DNA of 64,000 nt from Sclerodactyla briareus (GCA_026419785.1 JAODTK010005862.1:365757-429756); one strand, 5' to 3'. Shown: positions 22,468 through 35,310, numbered from the stretch's first letter. Numbers and translations: made by a program. The notes: generated by a model not told the origin, from the letters alone.

Positions 22468-22818
22468 TCAGATGACATTTTTTTTTAGGAGTGTGGTTTC
22501 GTTTGATGCAAGGTATTCTGTATTTCCCAGATAACACAAACTCTTTCTCATCTTCGCCTTTGCTGTATGTTGTGTAGTTTCATCGTTAGTCATCTTGAGT
22601 TCCATTTGAATCAGGCACGTAGATTCTTGAACATAATACTGGTCAACACTCCTGTTAGGAGCCGAACGACCAAGCGTAGATGAATTATCAGAGGAACGCG
22701 GACATGCGCTACACTGTAAAACAAATCTGTAAACATTCTCTCTCAACCCCGTGTCTACGTATATGGTAAGTAATCTCGTTTCATGGCGATAATCCATTAA
22801 TGAAGCCAATCTAGCCAT
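22468..22818 (-). CDS. Unassigned 116-codon open frame
   Basis: The frame runs from an initiator to a stop without interruption. It encodes a soluble, cysteine-containing protein with a CSACP motif near residue 36 and a charged second half. I do not recognise a family. No signal peptide or membrane segment is obvious. At this length it could be chance, since many frames of similar size occur in the window. It is listed because its composition is not low-complexity and it overlaps no repeat that I see. Confidence 0.15.
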   Translation of the reverse strand: MARLASLMDYRHETRLLTIYVDTGLRENVYRFVLQCSACPRSSDNSSTLGRSAPNRSVDQYYVQESTCLIQMELKMTNDETTQHTAKAKMRKSLCYLGNTEYLASNETTLLKKNVI

Positions 22819-25800
22819 GCAATGTTTGAATGAATCCCGGTGTTTTTGTTAGTTTCGTCGTAAATGGACATGTAATTAACCAGTATCGATAAGCCGTCCG
22901 ATCATATTTGCAATTCCGGATGAATTGAATTTAAGTTAGCAATTGAAATACCAATATGTCGGGTTTCTCTCATTTATTAGCTCAATCCGGTAACGTTAAC
23001 GGCGGCAATTAAAGAGCAACTACCGTTCATCCAACGACACAGGAACTCCTCTACGAAAATGGGAGTAACAAAATCCGTATAATTAGGGTATACCTGGTAT
23101 ATACGGCAATGATGGTCGCGTGAACCGAAACCTGGTAAATTGGGTGAGTTTTAATAACATTTTACAATAATGCACTCGTTCCATTACTACTGAAGAACTT
23201 GCAATACGTATTGGTACACTGATGAACTGGAATGAATGTTTGTAGTGAAAAATCGACTGTATAGGTCAATTCTCTGAGGTTTTCTTCGAGTCGAACTGTC
23301 ACGAAGTGCAGATCGTTGACCATGCATAGCCTAATGCGATAGGTTAGGTCCATAGGTCATGCAGGCTGTGTAGTAACGTTTGGCTAAAATGAGTGTTAGT
23401 AGCGTAGCCCTATATTCATTATTGTTTTCTCGGTCCCAAACCCACTATGCAGCTTCAGCTTCATTTTGAATCTGCCCACGGTGATTCCGACTAGACAAGT
23501 GCTTGGTGGCAATACGGGGGGAGGGGGATCCGTCCCACAATAGTGCCTACCAAAACTGGGGAGGGGCAAATGGGGAGGCGGCAAATGCCCATGCCCCCAG
23601 TCCACCGTAGTGCCACCACTCTCTAATACGATCACTTGTCATTTGTCCCAAGTTTTTTGTACCTACAGCCTCCCAAAACCTGGAGGGGAACAAAATGGGG
23701 GCGGGCAACTGTCCCAATTCGCTGCAACCCCAGGCCCCCATAGCGCCACTGTCTATCTGGGATCACATCATTGGGCATCTCCCCAAAAAAATAATGATTT
23801 GTGTACATTGTAAATGCCCTTCAGAAAAAATGGTTGAAAGTTTTGCAACGAATTTTCGTGTTTAATTGATCTTGTATATCGTGTAGCTTATCATTTGATA
23901 ACACTGTGCACCCAAGATTACACCAAGTGGGTTGAAGGTAGACCCTTTGAAGTGGTTTCCGCAGATTCTATGTTACCATAACGCGGTAGTGGTACGCAAA
24001 ACTCTATGAGGTGTTTATGACGGAGACCCCATAACTGGTTCCACAAGCAACTCGTTTCTGTGGAAACACGAGAACTAGGTGTGTAAACCTTCAACTCATA
24101 CCACGGTTAATCTGATAGTTAACGTTTAACCTGTAACACGGTTAATCAAAGGAAACAAGAATGTTCGTTGCAGCAACTTTCAGCAATTTTTCTAGTAAAC
24201 GTTTACATATTATTTTTCTTACAGTGTATGAACATCTGTGGTATTAGGAGAGTTGCAAACTTGGTAACAAGCAGATTCTATTGGAAATACATTGGGAGCT
24301 CTCCGCTCCGCTTTTTACAGGTGTGCCTTCGTCCCATGCAGGAGTACTTTTCGGCAGTCATTGGTATTTAGTTTACTTTAATAGAAAATGACCAGGAAGA
24401 GAAGAATATGAACGAGTCTAATACCACAACAACCCAAACCGGTAAAAAAGTCGAGACTGTTCTTGAAAAAAGCTTTTGACACTGTGAGACCAATATCATC
24501 TTCAGGGAGGTTATTTCCATGATTGGTCACTCTCCATGGGAAGAAATATACTTTTGAATGCCTTAATTCGCGTTGTTTACAACGATGCTTGGGACGATGA
24601 CTTCTCTCAGTAGTAACACTAGAAAATTTCAAAGTAGTCGAAGCCATAGACAATTTTGAGGGATTGCGAACAGATCAACCCAAATTTGCCTCAATCCAAA
24701 GTCAGACAAAAATGCTCTAATGTTTTATTATACGGCAAATCTCGCGAACAGTTAATAAATTTGGTAGCCCTCCTCTGAACTGTCCGTTAGCAACCTATTT
24801 TCCGGAAACTAATAACACCATAATACCTGGTCCAATCGAGTTAAAATTTGGGTTGGTTGCTTCCCTATGAAATCATGCTGGTTGGATAATCGATAAATGG
24901 CCGTCACTCGACCCCATCTGGATGGATCAAGCTCGTACATGGTTTGTGATGAGAACGAGAACTCCATTTTTCGGGAGTCCGGACGAAGTTCATCTGAGGT
25001 AAACAGTGCGTCAAATATGAAAAACCTAATGTCCTGAATGCTTAGTCCTAAGCTGGGTGTGCTGCTATGATGCTCTCTCATATTCCTCTGCCTTGCGCGG
25101 GATATAAAAAAGAAGCAGTCTGGCAATTTTGCTTGTTGGGGGGGGGGGGGGGATTAAAATAACTAAACCCTCCAGGATGGATCAACTTCACATTGGTGTA
25201 TATTGGTTTCTCGTAATCGCTGATTCGATTATCATGATTATGCAGATTACATAGCATTTAGTGTATGTTTTTCTCTTGTTGCTACCAAAAATCTATTTGT
25301 TTGCAGGGGTCATTTTATGTGAAAAAAAAGGAGAAGAATTGGTGAGGAAGCCTGTAAACATGACCCTACCTAAAAGGGTCAGGTTCATTCGGTATGTTGG
25401 TTCCCCGTAATGAGTAAATTTTGAAGAGATATACTTGGTTGGACGGGGGGTTGACGAGCTTGTATTGCACGATCCGCTCACCATGATTTGTGGGCCAGGA
25501 TAATCATCAGCAAGAGGGTAATTACAAAGACATCGTTGTGATCCCACAAACCCGAGATTAGAAGGGACGAAAAATACCGTCGGTTACTTAATGGCGGCAG
25601 TTCAGATATTAAGTCTTAATGTGGGGTGGTTATGATTCTCGCTAGGAGGGGCGTTAGCGGGTTGGGCAAGTGTTAGATAAACCAGCTGATTGAGGCAATC
25701 CATGCGTTGGATTGAGTTTCGCAATAAATAATTCAATTGGGGGATTGGAGTGGCGCAATCATTTACGTAAATGCATCCGTGCATTTTAGGGTCGCTAAGA

Positions 25801-27080
25801 AATGTGAAGAATATAATTGCATGATGAATATAATTGCACTTCATTCATTGTCCAGACCACATGAAATGAATGTGCGTTCAACGAGTGCTTAAGAGCTTTT
25901 CAGGGGGATGATGTCACAGTTCAGTTATTCGAGGGGGTCTCCGAATGATTTCCAACGTTTTCGCTACTATTGTTGGTTTTTTTTATCCCATGTTGCAATC
26001 TTATGTTGATTACAGTTCGGTGATATAGATCCCGGTCGTTGGCGCATATTCGCCTATTGATCTACACATTATCTCACCTGATCCGTATGAAAAACCCTGA
26101 GAATAAAACGAACAAACAAAATCTAAGAACAAGTTGTGCACCGAGTTACATGTAATCAGTGTTATATGATAAAACAAACAAAGAATAAAGAGACTCACTG
26201 AAAACTCATTCGTCGACATGCAAATCATTAACAAATAAAAAATTCAGTTCGACCAGGAATCTCTAAGTAGTATTGCATTCTTCTTGTTCTCGCAAAAAAA
26301 ATCATAAGTTTCCCCTTGGACTATGTATGTGTTCACGTGTCCTGTAGTTGTTTGGGGGTGAGAATGAAGAATGGAGTGAAATGGTGTCATAACTTGGAGT
26401 ACACGAATAGCGGGTGCCCGGGTGAGCAGAAATGGAATAGTGACAATTGATTAAACCTCCAAATTTGATGTGAAATTAGGTGGAATTTCCATGAGCACAC
26501 ATTCGTGAGTTCATCGTTTTCAGTTAAAATGATTTTCAGTTTGAAACATGTAGCACAGAAGGGTATAGTCGGGTATTTGAAGTGGGATAGAGCAACCAAA
26601 TACAACTGGAACTATACCAGTTCTAGCGTGATGGTATTAATTCCTACGTGAAGTTAACTGACTTAGGAAATTACTCAGATGGTTCCTATGTCCATACCTA
26701 GATGCGTGCTATGAAAGTTGGCAGATATAGTCAACGTAAAATTGCAAAAATGTTGAAGTCTATTTTGTAGGTAACCTGAGGACTCTTGAGGATGGTCGCC
26801 TGTTTTTCCATGTTATTCCTATTGTTGATGATGTGAGGTTGGAAGTTGGAATTAGGTATAAGGTTACCTGGAGGCCATTCGAGATCAGATGTTGAACGTA
26901 TTCAACTACTCAAATGACTCGAGGGAAATGTTGAATAAACATCTTTTGACCAGAAAATTCAGGTAATTTGTTGATTACAATGATCATCCGATTTAAACAA
27001 ATACCAGACCAGTCAGCCGATTTTCACGGAAAGAGAGATCAATGGGGTCATTTGGGGGTAGGGAACCCACCATTGACTAG
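22819..27080. other. Gene-free interval with one G-rich degenerate repeat
   Basis: At 23500-23770 two diverged copies of a unit (period about 140 bp) contain AAAACTGGGGAGGGG or AAAACCTGGAGGGG, then CCCCCAGTCCACCGTAGTGCC or CCCCCATAGCGCC. A G run lies at about 25138-25152. A minus-strand frame at 24809-25126 (105 codons) has no recognisable domain. Nothing else is supported. Confidence 0.35.
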
Positions 27081-27275
27081 TTTAAAGGTCTAGTATGCTA
27101 ACATTCATGAATTCGCACATCGTTACACAAAGAGGACGTCCAGCATTAGTACTGTATACAGCTTCTTCCAAAACTTTTAGCAACGCTTTAGTACTTGAAA
27201 CAGTGATCGTGTTGTTTATCCGACTCAAAAAAACCCGGCCTCCGGGGCAGCCGAGTGAGGAATCACGGGAACAGT

Positions 27276-28235
27276 CATTCTGCAAGGACCCTTCTCACAT
27301 CCTTCATAAGCTTTCCTGTCGTGCTACTTTCTACAACCTTCCCAATTCTTGGCGTTGTCACTATGACGTACAGTATCAGCCAGGTAGCCCCAGTCCATCT
27401 TCCGATGGATGGTTTCAAACCAGCGCTCGGAGGCTGGGGTTGATCTCTTCAACGGTTCCTTCTGCTGAGACGAAGATGACTGCGTCGGAGCCATCAGTGA
27501 TAACTGCAAAATCGTTATAGGTGTAAGAGAAACTAGTTATCTCACCATTACAAAATGGAACAGGGGTGTTCCTCAGCGATCTGCCACAAATTCGGTACTC
27601 CAAAAGATGCTTACTCCAATGGACTGATATGAAAATTCATCACGGAAGTCGACGTTGTTCGGGTAGTTTGCCGTAACACTAGTGATCCACGACTCATCAG
27701 GAACTTCATCTATCGTCATCACCGATACATCTTCTACCGATTCACTGTAACAGCCGACACGGCGAAGACGAATGAGGTACACTTTCCTTCCACAGCGAAA
27801 AACAATATATCTTTCTTCTGTACGAGTAAACTCAAGTGAGACATAACTACAGGTACGAGGTGGTCACCGATCCTCACTTTATGCTTCCAATACTCTTTCG
27901 TACGATTTTGGGCGTCGAGGCAATCAACAAGACGTATCCGTGGTCTCGCCTACCGTCATACATATGGACCATCCGATGGTGTTTAAGTATCACACCGCCT
28001 ATTAGGGCACAAAAATGTAGCTCGCCAGAATGTGCCGTCATTAGGAATGGGATTGCAGAACATATCAAGCATTCTGTTTCTTAGTTTGTTGAACTCTTCA
28101 GATGAATCAGTAGCTTTCTTAAGAATTTCCTTCACTTTCAACCAGTCGTTGAGATGATTGCTTTTCACGGTTTGTATTTCAGTATGAAGCTCTTCACGTT
28201 CCCAGAAAAGTTGCGTAGTGTAATTACTGCGTCTT
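27276..28235 (-). pseudogene. Frame-disrupted helical plus beta-propeller-like protein, locus 1
   Basis: On the minus strand, a charged helical segment (start near 28235, including WERE and ERE-type runs) leads into several short hydrophobic beta-strand modules typical of propeller blades. Recognisable blocks are NPIPNDG, YVLLIAST, VPDESWITSV, FAVITDGSDAVIFVS and TGATWLILYVIVTT. They lie in different frames and need at least four frame changes. The terminal stop is near 27276. The order and spacing of blocks match the locus at 35799-36830. In animals, a coiled coil followed by a propeller suggests a TRIM-NHL-like architecture, which is inference. Indels could be decay or assembly error. No RING or B-box was found upstream. 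Confidence 0.55.
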
Positions 28236-29199
28236 TATCGTACTTTTGGCTGCATCGAGGAGTCAAGGAGACCTTTTCCTCTCTTGTCGACCGTGCATCG
28301 TAAGCCTTTGGGCCATCTTGAATTATTTGAATGTGCGCGCATGTTTGCGAGACTCCTCCCTCCTCCTCGTTTATCGCTTGTTCTCCCCCAGCCTCGAATT
28401 AATTTCTTGCTATGTCATCAGGATCTTGTGAACATCTATATTAAGATCAATTGATTCTTACTTCCGATTTCGTCAATTTGAAATGGCGTGCGAGTCACGT
28501 ACACACTCTGCACAAATAGATTTATCACAAGATTCAAAAGAATCGGTCCAGAATGTGATTTCACTGGTACATTCACACTCATCTGTCAAGCATGTAGGAT
28601 GGAGAAAGAGTTTGAAACTTACATAGCAGATTTCCCACGAAGAACTATCATGGGTTCCTTAGAAAATTCAAAGCATCTAGTGAGATCCATGTTGTTTCCT
28701 CTTCTCAAAAACATTTCAGTGATGCAAATTTGAGTCTTGAATTATTGGCGTAATGCCTGCTCTTGTGCCATAACCTGTGATATGGCAGAATAGCCGACAC
28801 TGTACATCCCTTTTGTTTGCCCCATAATATAGTTCAATTCAGCCATTTCTATTGAGGAAATAAAACTATGATTACAACGAGGCCTAGTGTGCACATGTTA
28901 ACATGTATATACTCTGAATTATCAAACCATTCGATGGGGAACGGAAAAAACTAGCAATATTCGTTTTAATCTGATTGATTTCAGAGCGAGAAAAAAGCAT
29001 TTTAGACCATTTTCATTGTGGTGGTTAAGGCTTCAATGCAACTGTGCCGACATAGTCCCGCGCACCGGTGTTTGTCACTTGTAAACGACCATAACAAGTC
29101 GGATGCCGAGGCACTGATGTTCGTGTGGTGGTTACGGTGTTTGTTTTTATATGGTCTTCTTGCCGAGCAGAGGATCGTTCCGATCAAGGCTCAGCTTGG
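28236..29199. other. Gene-free interval
   Basis: Upstream of locus 1, no promoter or further exon is identifiable. Open frames are short and lack motifs. Confidence 0.35.
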
Positions 29200-29500
29200 T
29201 TACTGCCACCTATGTCAGCTGCGAATCCCTCACAGGTACATGGAATGAGGCAAATGCCTCTTGGCTGGTACCTTTCATGTTGGTGAGGTGGGGGTGGTAA
29301 CCGGTATTGGGCGTGGGGGTAATCACAGCAGACGGCAATTGGAAAATTCCTTACCCTCGTTTGTCCACTGCCCAATCCCTTAAGCTGAGCATCCAGCGAG
29401 GAAGGCCAACAGGGTACATTTTTTTATAAGTATTAGTATTGGTTATGACCCCAACGGGGGAAGGCCGACACGCTCTACCAACTCAACCAACCACTCAGTT
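29200..29500 (-). mobile_element. Possible tRNA-derived SINE (minus strand)
   Basis: On the minus strand, 29486-29471 reads TTGAGTTGGTAGAGCG, like the D-arm and box A region of a tRNA, followed by TGTCGGCCTTCCCCC. A box B is not clear. The downstream sequence (minus) includes CTCGCTGGATGCTCAGC and GGATTGGGCAGTGGAC. It could be a decayed SINE or tRNA pseudogene. Confidence 0.35.
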
Positions 29501-31518
29501 AAGTGTGTGTGTTGTGTCTACCATTAAGGGACCCAAATGTTCGAAATTAACGCTACACAGGCTGTGACACGAGAAGAAGAGAGACAAAGAGAGACCAGTT
29601 GCAACCATTCCACGCATAGTTTGAAGACCAATTTTGACATTTCCGATATAGGTTTTCCCTTTTTCTTGGCTGAGATCGTTGATTACCATACCTGGAGTGA
29701 AACCTATTCCCCTATAGCAGGCGTGTTTGCGGTTTGGCCATCCCCGGTTCGGTGCCTAATTCGTCCTCATGGGGGCGCACGCATGCAGAACCCAGACCGC
29801 GTCGAATCATTGTAATGGTAATTTTAAGCGAGCAGGAGCATTCCTAATTTACAGGAGACTTTCGATAACTCGACCTAAGTTATGTTGGCGCTATGCAGTG
29901 ACTTAGCTCTTAAATGAATACATCTACACATTGTGGAAATCGCTAGTACGGACTATGAAGCTATATTTGGTTTCCGGTCGGGGGATCGAGTGCCCTGTGG
30001 CCATGATTTTATATACACATGTTGTTACTACGAAGTTAGAGACGTTATTACAATCATTTCGGTGACCGTTGTGCTCGCCCTGCGTTATATGTGGGACACC
30101 CAACAAAAACCAATCAGCAATCAGTCACACATCCGGTCCAGAGAAGAAGTTGATCACTGATGTGATTTTGGGGGGAATTGAAACGAACAAAACTCATTCA
30201 TTGCCATACATTACGAAAAAAAAGAGTTGTAATTGTAATGTTATTTCGAGTGCCTGTCGAAAACTGTTCCGAGACAGTGAGAATTTGACCGAACAAGCTA
30301 TTGCGAACGTGAACTCTCCCGCTTTTCAGTCCCCCTTTTGACACTTCAGCACTGTATATCATGGGTATTCCATTTTGATGGGACAGTATTTTGGGACATA
30401 TTTGACAGAATATCGCGTGAAAAGAAGAGGATGCATTCCTGGACATTCCTCCCCGAATCCTGCACATGTTGATAACAATAGCAGCTGTGCCCAGTGAGCC
30501 TTTTTGTACTTTGTGTTTTTTTATTCTGTTCTCTAAATCATGTTAAATCATACTCATATCTTAAATATACACGCTTCCGACACCAATGTGCTCCTACTTG
30601 AAATATATAACTAATCCATGCTGCATCCTCTCTCATAACATACTAGTATCCTGCAGAAAGATATTCAGTAAAACTTACCTCTATTGCTGAGAGCACAGAA
30701 TATATGTTCAGTAATTATTTATTCCCCAACGGAGCTGTTATGTTGAAATTATATATGAAAACTGCCTGGACATGAAGTTTCGCTCCCTACTGTAAAAATC
30801 AGAAAACTCATGGATATGAGTGGACTTCAGGACTTTGACACAGAAGTGGCCAGAATGGACTGGCATAATCAGATTTGCTATCCCAACGACTCGGCCTGCC
30901 TGTCTATTCAATTTGTATGCTTATTCATGTTTTGTATTATATTATATTTACTTAGTGGTTTGCAAAAACCAAACCACTAAGTTATATTGACTGACGGAGA
31001 CATTGTGTTGTGGATTTTGATTTACTGAACGGGTTCAAGGGGCTCTAAGGTTTAGAAATTCACTGTGTGATTGTGATTCACCCCGGCGACACTTATCCTT
31101 TCTTTCTACGAGCAGGTTTAGATAGTTACGAAGCGGACGTTGTACACACTAACCATTTTCTACCGAGACATTGCTAGTTCTGGTTGTTGATGCAATTATT
31201 CCCATGAGAAGGGATAATTGCAACCACTACCTTCAAATTCATTGAAAACAATGTGGTACCATAATGACACGTTTCTTTGTCAATCCGTTCGGGGGAGCCG
31301 GGAAATGAATCCGTTCCCAACAAAGCTACAAAACATTTATATGGTCACGTTTTATGGACGATATCTTCATGCTTATAGACGCCCGTTCGATTGAGCCAAA
31401 ATCAATTCGTTCCACCCGCCGATCAAGTTCCAGACGCCATTTCTAGTCCCCATTTGATGGACTTGAGTGTGTCCCTAGTCCACTAAACCGCTAAGCACAA
31501 ACCTAGAATGTCATTGGG
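29501..31518. other. Gene-free interval with one perfect hairpin
   Basis: At 30950-30982, ACTTAGTGGTTT and AAACCACTAAGT form perfect 12-bp arms around a 9-base loop. Otherwise only short open frames are present. Confidence 0.4.
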
Positions 31519-31848
31519 GTGGCATATGAAAACTCTAAAAAGTTATGCTTTACGGGCACTGAACGCCGAGTGGTAAGCTGCGGCGGCGAGCAGGGCTATG
31601 GTATTGTTGAGCAATGTACGTTGCCTACATGCAGGTATATAATATCTTGCGATGCTGACTGTGATGGCCTAGCTGAATCAAGTTTGCAAGGAAGAGAAAA
31701 TACTTTAACAAATCATTCTGAAAAGGTGCGCAAACCGGATGTCCAGAAAGTCCCATTTCATTTCAATGTTTTCAATTATAATTGGGGACAGATAATTCTG
31801 CATCAAAGGAAAAGAAAACCGTATATTCCCCACTGGTTCATTCAGTGA
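31519..31848 (+). CDS. Unassigned 109-codon open frame
   Basis: The frame begins ATG GCA-like (reported start GTG/ATG ambiguous in context), encodes six cysteines within its first half (motifs VVSCGG, CTLPTC, SCDADCDG) and a basic C-terminus. Cysteine spacing hints at a small extracellular or zinc-binding fold, but I cannot assign a family. It lies about 400 bp upstream of the GIY-YIG remnant. It could be chance or an exon fragment. Confidence 0.2.
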   Translation: MAYENSKKLCFTGTERRVVSCGGEQGYGIVEQCTLPTCRYIISCDADCDGLAESSLQGRENTLTNHSEKVRKPDVQKVPFHFNVFNYNWGQIILHQRKRKPYIPHWFIQ

Positions 31849-32279
31849 GAAACTTTTGAAACGAGAACTTCAGTGGAATGGCGAAGAAAATTTCCCAAGA
31901 ATATTTCATTGTTCGTTATTAGCGATGATGATTTCGACCACGTGCTGTCTGAACGGACCAAACACAACTTTCCACTGCCTAGTAGCTGGCCCCCAACCCC
32001 CCAATTTGACCTAGAAACATCTCACACAGCCCGCAGCCTACGGTGGAAAGACGCATTGCTCATTCGAAGCTGATTTTGACTCGCGGGCTAAGGAATGTCG
32101 GAACATCTCCAAAAAGAGAACATACTTCCACGGGACAACTCGAAGAGGCAATACAGAGGCAAAGACAGTCCCTGGAAGGCCACTCAGGACGTCTGACCCC
32201 CCAGCATTACACCACACTCGACTCTAACCGACGTGACGTTCTAGTCACGGCCAGTCCGTGAAATATCGCGAAAAGGGAG

Positions 32280-32640
32280 CGACGACGATACTGGCAGTTG
32301 TCCTTGCCCCCAAAACTGCAAAACATGTGAAATGAGTTGACAGCACAACTCCTTCAAGAGTTTCCAGACATCAAGGGGCTGAAAAATCAGACAGTCAATT
32401 GACGGCTCTCTGAAAACCTGATCGACTTAATTAGGTAACATCCGCGGAACACAGTACTCGGGGAAAATATCATCGGCCATCGACAAAAAAAAACTGGCAC
32501 ACCGGTGGCCAAAACATTCAATCTCAGTGGCCACTCTGAGAGTGATTGCCATTGGACACAAAACCCCCCAGTGCCTGGACCGACCAAATCTCGCAAGGGC
32601 GAAAAAACATTTCTGCCAGCTAAACCCTGAAAAACCGTTG
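32280..32640 (+). pseudogene. Decayed GIY-YIG endonuclease region, Penelope-like element
   Basis: Plus-strand frames, joined only by inspection across breaks, give NCKTCE, then KIRQSI, then SENLIDLIR, and then TPVAKTFNLSGHSESD. The ordered pattern (Cys-x2-Cys, a beta-strand NLIYLI-like block, then PVAxHFNxxGHS) is what I know from the C-terminal GIY-YIG nuclease of Penelope-like retroelements. Stops and frame changes interrupt it, so it is non-functional. No reverse transcriptase part was recognised upstream. A related stand-alone GIY-YIG gene fragment is an alternative. Confidence 0.45.
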
Positions 32641-34176
32641 GGCACCATCGCTTAACATTAGGAACGACTGCAAACCCCCAACACAATCGTCGCTTATAAT
32701 GCGGTGGGTGATCATTCCTCGGCAGTCAAACTTCGTTTCTTTCAAATTAGCACCTCTTAATCTACAGGGTGGTTAACTGGCATCCCCGCTGCTAATCCGA
32801 GAAGTATCGACTGCGGACCATTTCCATCAACATCTGTCAATAAATCAGGTCTAGTAGGCATCCCCATCGCTAATCCGGAGTTTATCAGCCATCAATTCAA
32901 CTCAGGTCAACACCTGCCAATCAACGAGGGTGTTAACTTTGCGCTATCACATTAATCTGAGATTATCGGCCTGCCAGTCACCCTAACAATAGCAGTTAGT
33001 ACCCATTTCGGCACCCATTGTGTGTATTGTTGTTGTTGCACTTGTCCAAAATTCCAATGTGCCGATTTCGAACGCGAAAAACATGATACCCTTTTACTGT
33101 GTCTGCATCTATACTTGAACAATAGTTCTATTGTTGATGCATACCCCCTCCAGAAATCAAATTTGATACATTCTGGGGGGATGGCGGAGGCTTATTATTT
33201 TGTAAATGTTCATTTCAGAAGAATGAGGAACTTGTAATGAGAACCTTTGCTGGTAAGTGGGTGAAATAATAGACAGACAATAGAACCTGCCCATGTGCGA
33301 TACTATTCGCAAGAAATCGTAACAATTGAAAAGTAGCTTTGTACAGAATTAGGAATTACTCACAACAAATAGGGAAATTTATTGTAACTGTTTATACACC
33401 TGCTAGTTGAATGTAAACAAAGGACAGAAAGTATAGCTAGTGTAAATGATATTGTCTACATAAAGGAGGGCGACAAGTGGAGGGGAGGAGGATACCATCA
33501 TCGCAAATATCTATGTGCAGCATTTATCTTTTGTGCAATCACGTAAATTGTCAATGGAAAAGTTCATGTTATATTCATGATGCATGACCTCATTGAAATA
33601 ATCGACTCTATTTTGGCAATGTCATTCTAGAATGGTAAAACGATGGAGGAAACCCCAGACCCACTCTCTCAGATTCTTCACCAACGGATTAAAGGGGCTT
33701 TCCCCCAAAGTTCTCTCATCGCAATGACTATTATCATAACATATCACCGTGATAGCAAGGGGAATAGCTACTCTACGCTGTACACGTATAATATGGTTGA
33801 CAATTCAATGAACCTTAAGCCGGGTATGAATGCATCGATATAAGAAAAGAGGGATAATAATGAGCATAATAGGACTTGCCTCCCCGGCAGAAGATTCGGG
33901 GTCATCGAAGTAAAACTACAATGATCAAGTCTTGTCATTTGACTGTTTCACTTTATGGAATGGCTTCTTCCATTGCAATGTAAGGAAGGAATAACAAATA
34001 TGATAAACATTGCCTCGCTCGTAGCTACACTGTGCACAAATCGATCAGCAATGAAATGTGAATGGATGATGTATGCATATAACAATTGCCACTGCTAAAC
34101 ATTATATTAGGCCTGTATGCTGAGACAATGTACACAGCAAGAAGAACTGGTCGTGATCAATCGCGTCCTGCTCGAA
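32641..34176. other. Gene-free interval
   Basis: At 32760-32960 short variants of GGCATCCCCGCTGCTAATCCGAG and GGCATCCCCATCGCTAATCCGGAG recur about 95 bp apart, suggesting a weak tandem. Nothing else is recognised. Confidence 0.35.
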
Positions 34177-34334
34177 CATGTCTAGTCTTGGGTAAGACAA
34201 CGTTTCACTCGGTGCCTCAAAATGACATTATTAAGAGGTAAGCATCCTTCATTTGACAAACATCAAGTTTCAAACATTCTGTTGCTCTCCGTGTAGATTC
34301 CCTCGATGCGCCCCGAAAAACTCAGCCATAATAC
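34177..34334 (+). repeat. 350-bp duplication, unit 1
   Basis: Aligns to 34529-34685 at a constant offset of 351 bp. Shared blocks are CCTCAAAATGACATTATTAA, CATTCTGTTGCT and CCGTGTAGAT, then CTCAGCCATA. A LINE 3' end follows directly. Confidence 0.75.
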
Positions 34335-34340
34335 CTTAAT

Positions 34341-34474
34341 TTGATTTTTCCAAGAAGTGTGGGCGAATTCTTTGAGCATCTGGGTTGTTCTCCTCTTTTG
34401 GGATGTTGTGGCTTCGGGGTCTCTCATGAGGAATTTGTCCTTCCTGACCCTTTTTCACTGAACTAAACTAAACT
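34341..34474 (+). mobile_element. Solo 3' end of CR1-like LINE
   Basis: Matches the 3' untranslated end of the copy at 57200-59565. Shared blocks are CAAGAAGTGTGGGCGAAT, GGGTTGTTCTCCTCTTT, GGGATGTTGT and CCTGACCCTTTTTCACTGAA, ending in ACTAAACTAAAC. Severe 5' truncation is typical of LINE insertion. It lies just after unit 1 of a 350-bp duplication and is absent after unit 2. Confidence 0.8.
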
Positions 34475-34528
34475 TACACCTCACCTTATAGGAAAATTAA
34501 CTCAGATTCAGTTTTTTCTTCACATAGG

Positions 34529-34685
34529 ACACGTCGGGTTGAGCGAGGCAATGGTTCATTCGATACCTCAAAATGACATTATTAATAGATAGGCACTCTT
34601 CAATTGACCAACATCTATTTTCAAGCATTTTGTTGCTGTCCGTGTAGATCCCTTCGATACACCCCCGAATAATTCAGCCATATAC
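34529..34685 (+). repeat. 350-bp duplication, unit 2
   Basis: Counterpart of 34177-34334, about 80 percent alike by eye. It is not followed by the LINE fragment. Confidence 0.75.
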
Positions 34686-35223
34686 AGTACATGCACAGTA
34701 AGAACATGAACTATTACCATACCTATTCTATGAATATATACGTTATTCTACCCATTTCTACATTTTACAGAGAGTACACCCACATGTATAAAATACATGC
34801 ACTACGACCAGCCAACGAGAAAACATTTTATCAAAAGTGCAAGGGAACGCATGATCAAGGAAACATTGACATTTCTGTTAAACGTGAAATGTAAAAATTG
34901 AATATGATCCGATAATTGTGACGTAGCCTAGGTTCATGACTGAGGTAATGGAAGAGAGATGTGCTAAGTTTCACACCTGGCCCTTGTCGACATTCACAGA
35001 TATAAACCGCATACATTGGGTCTAGGTGTTGAATCAATCCATTAGTACCAAGTTGCAGTTGGCAGGACGTCAACGGCAATGGAAACATTTATTTCAGCAA
35101 ATATTAAAATTGTGACATTTTTACGTGCCTCACCTCAATAGGATTTTCTCTGGCTAACTCCTGAATTGACGATCAAGTTCACGAAAATGTGAATTCGTAC
35201 GCTTCAGTCTGTTCTGTACATTC
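34686..35223. other. Gene-free interval
   Basis: No feature recognised. Confidence 0.35.
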
Positions 35224-35310
35224 CACACACACACACGCACACACACACGCACACACACACACACGCACACGCATACACACGCACACGCACACAACACACA
35301 CACGCACACA
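35224..35310. repeat. (CA)n microsatellite
   Basis: CA array with regular CACG interruptions. Confidence 0.95.

Noticed and set aside
23902..24226. Possible MITE bounded by AACACTGTG and TTACAGTGT
   Set aside because: The shared ends are only six to eight bases and the inner sequences do not pair convincingly.
27095..27520. A 141-codon plus-strand frame
   Set aside because: It is antisense to locus 1, whose minus-strand blocks match locus 2; the plus-strand product has no counterpart there.
29735..29785. CCCCGGTTCGGTGCC as a possible box B
   Set aside because: No box A at the right distance; a lone box B-like match is weak.
32387..32686. A 99-codon minus-strand frame
   Set aside because: It lies antisense to the GIY-YIG blocks, which show a coherent family pattern on the plus strand.
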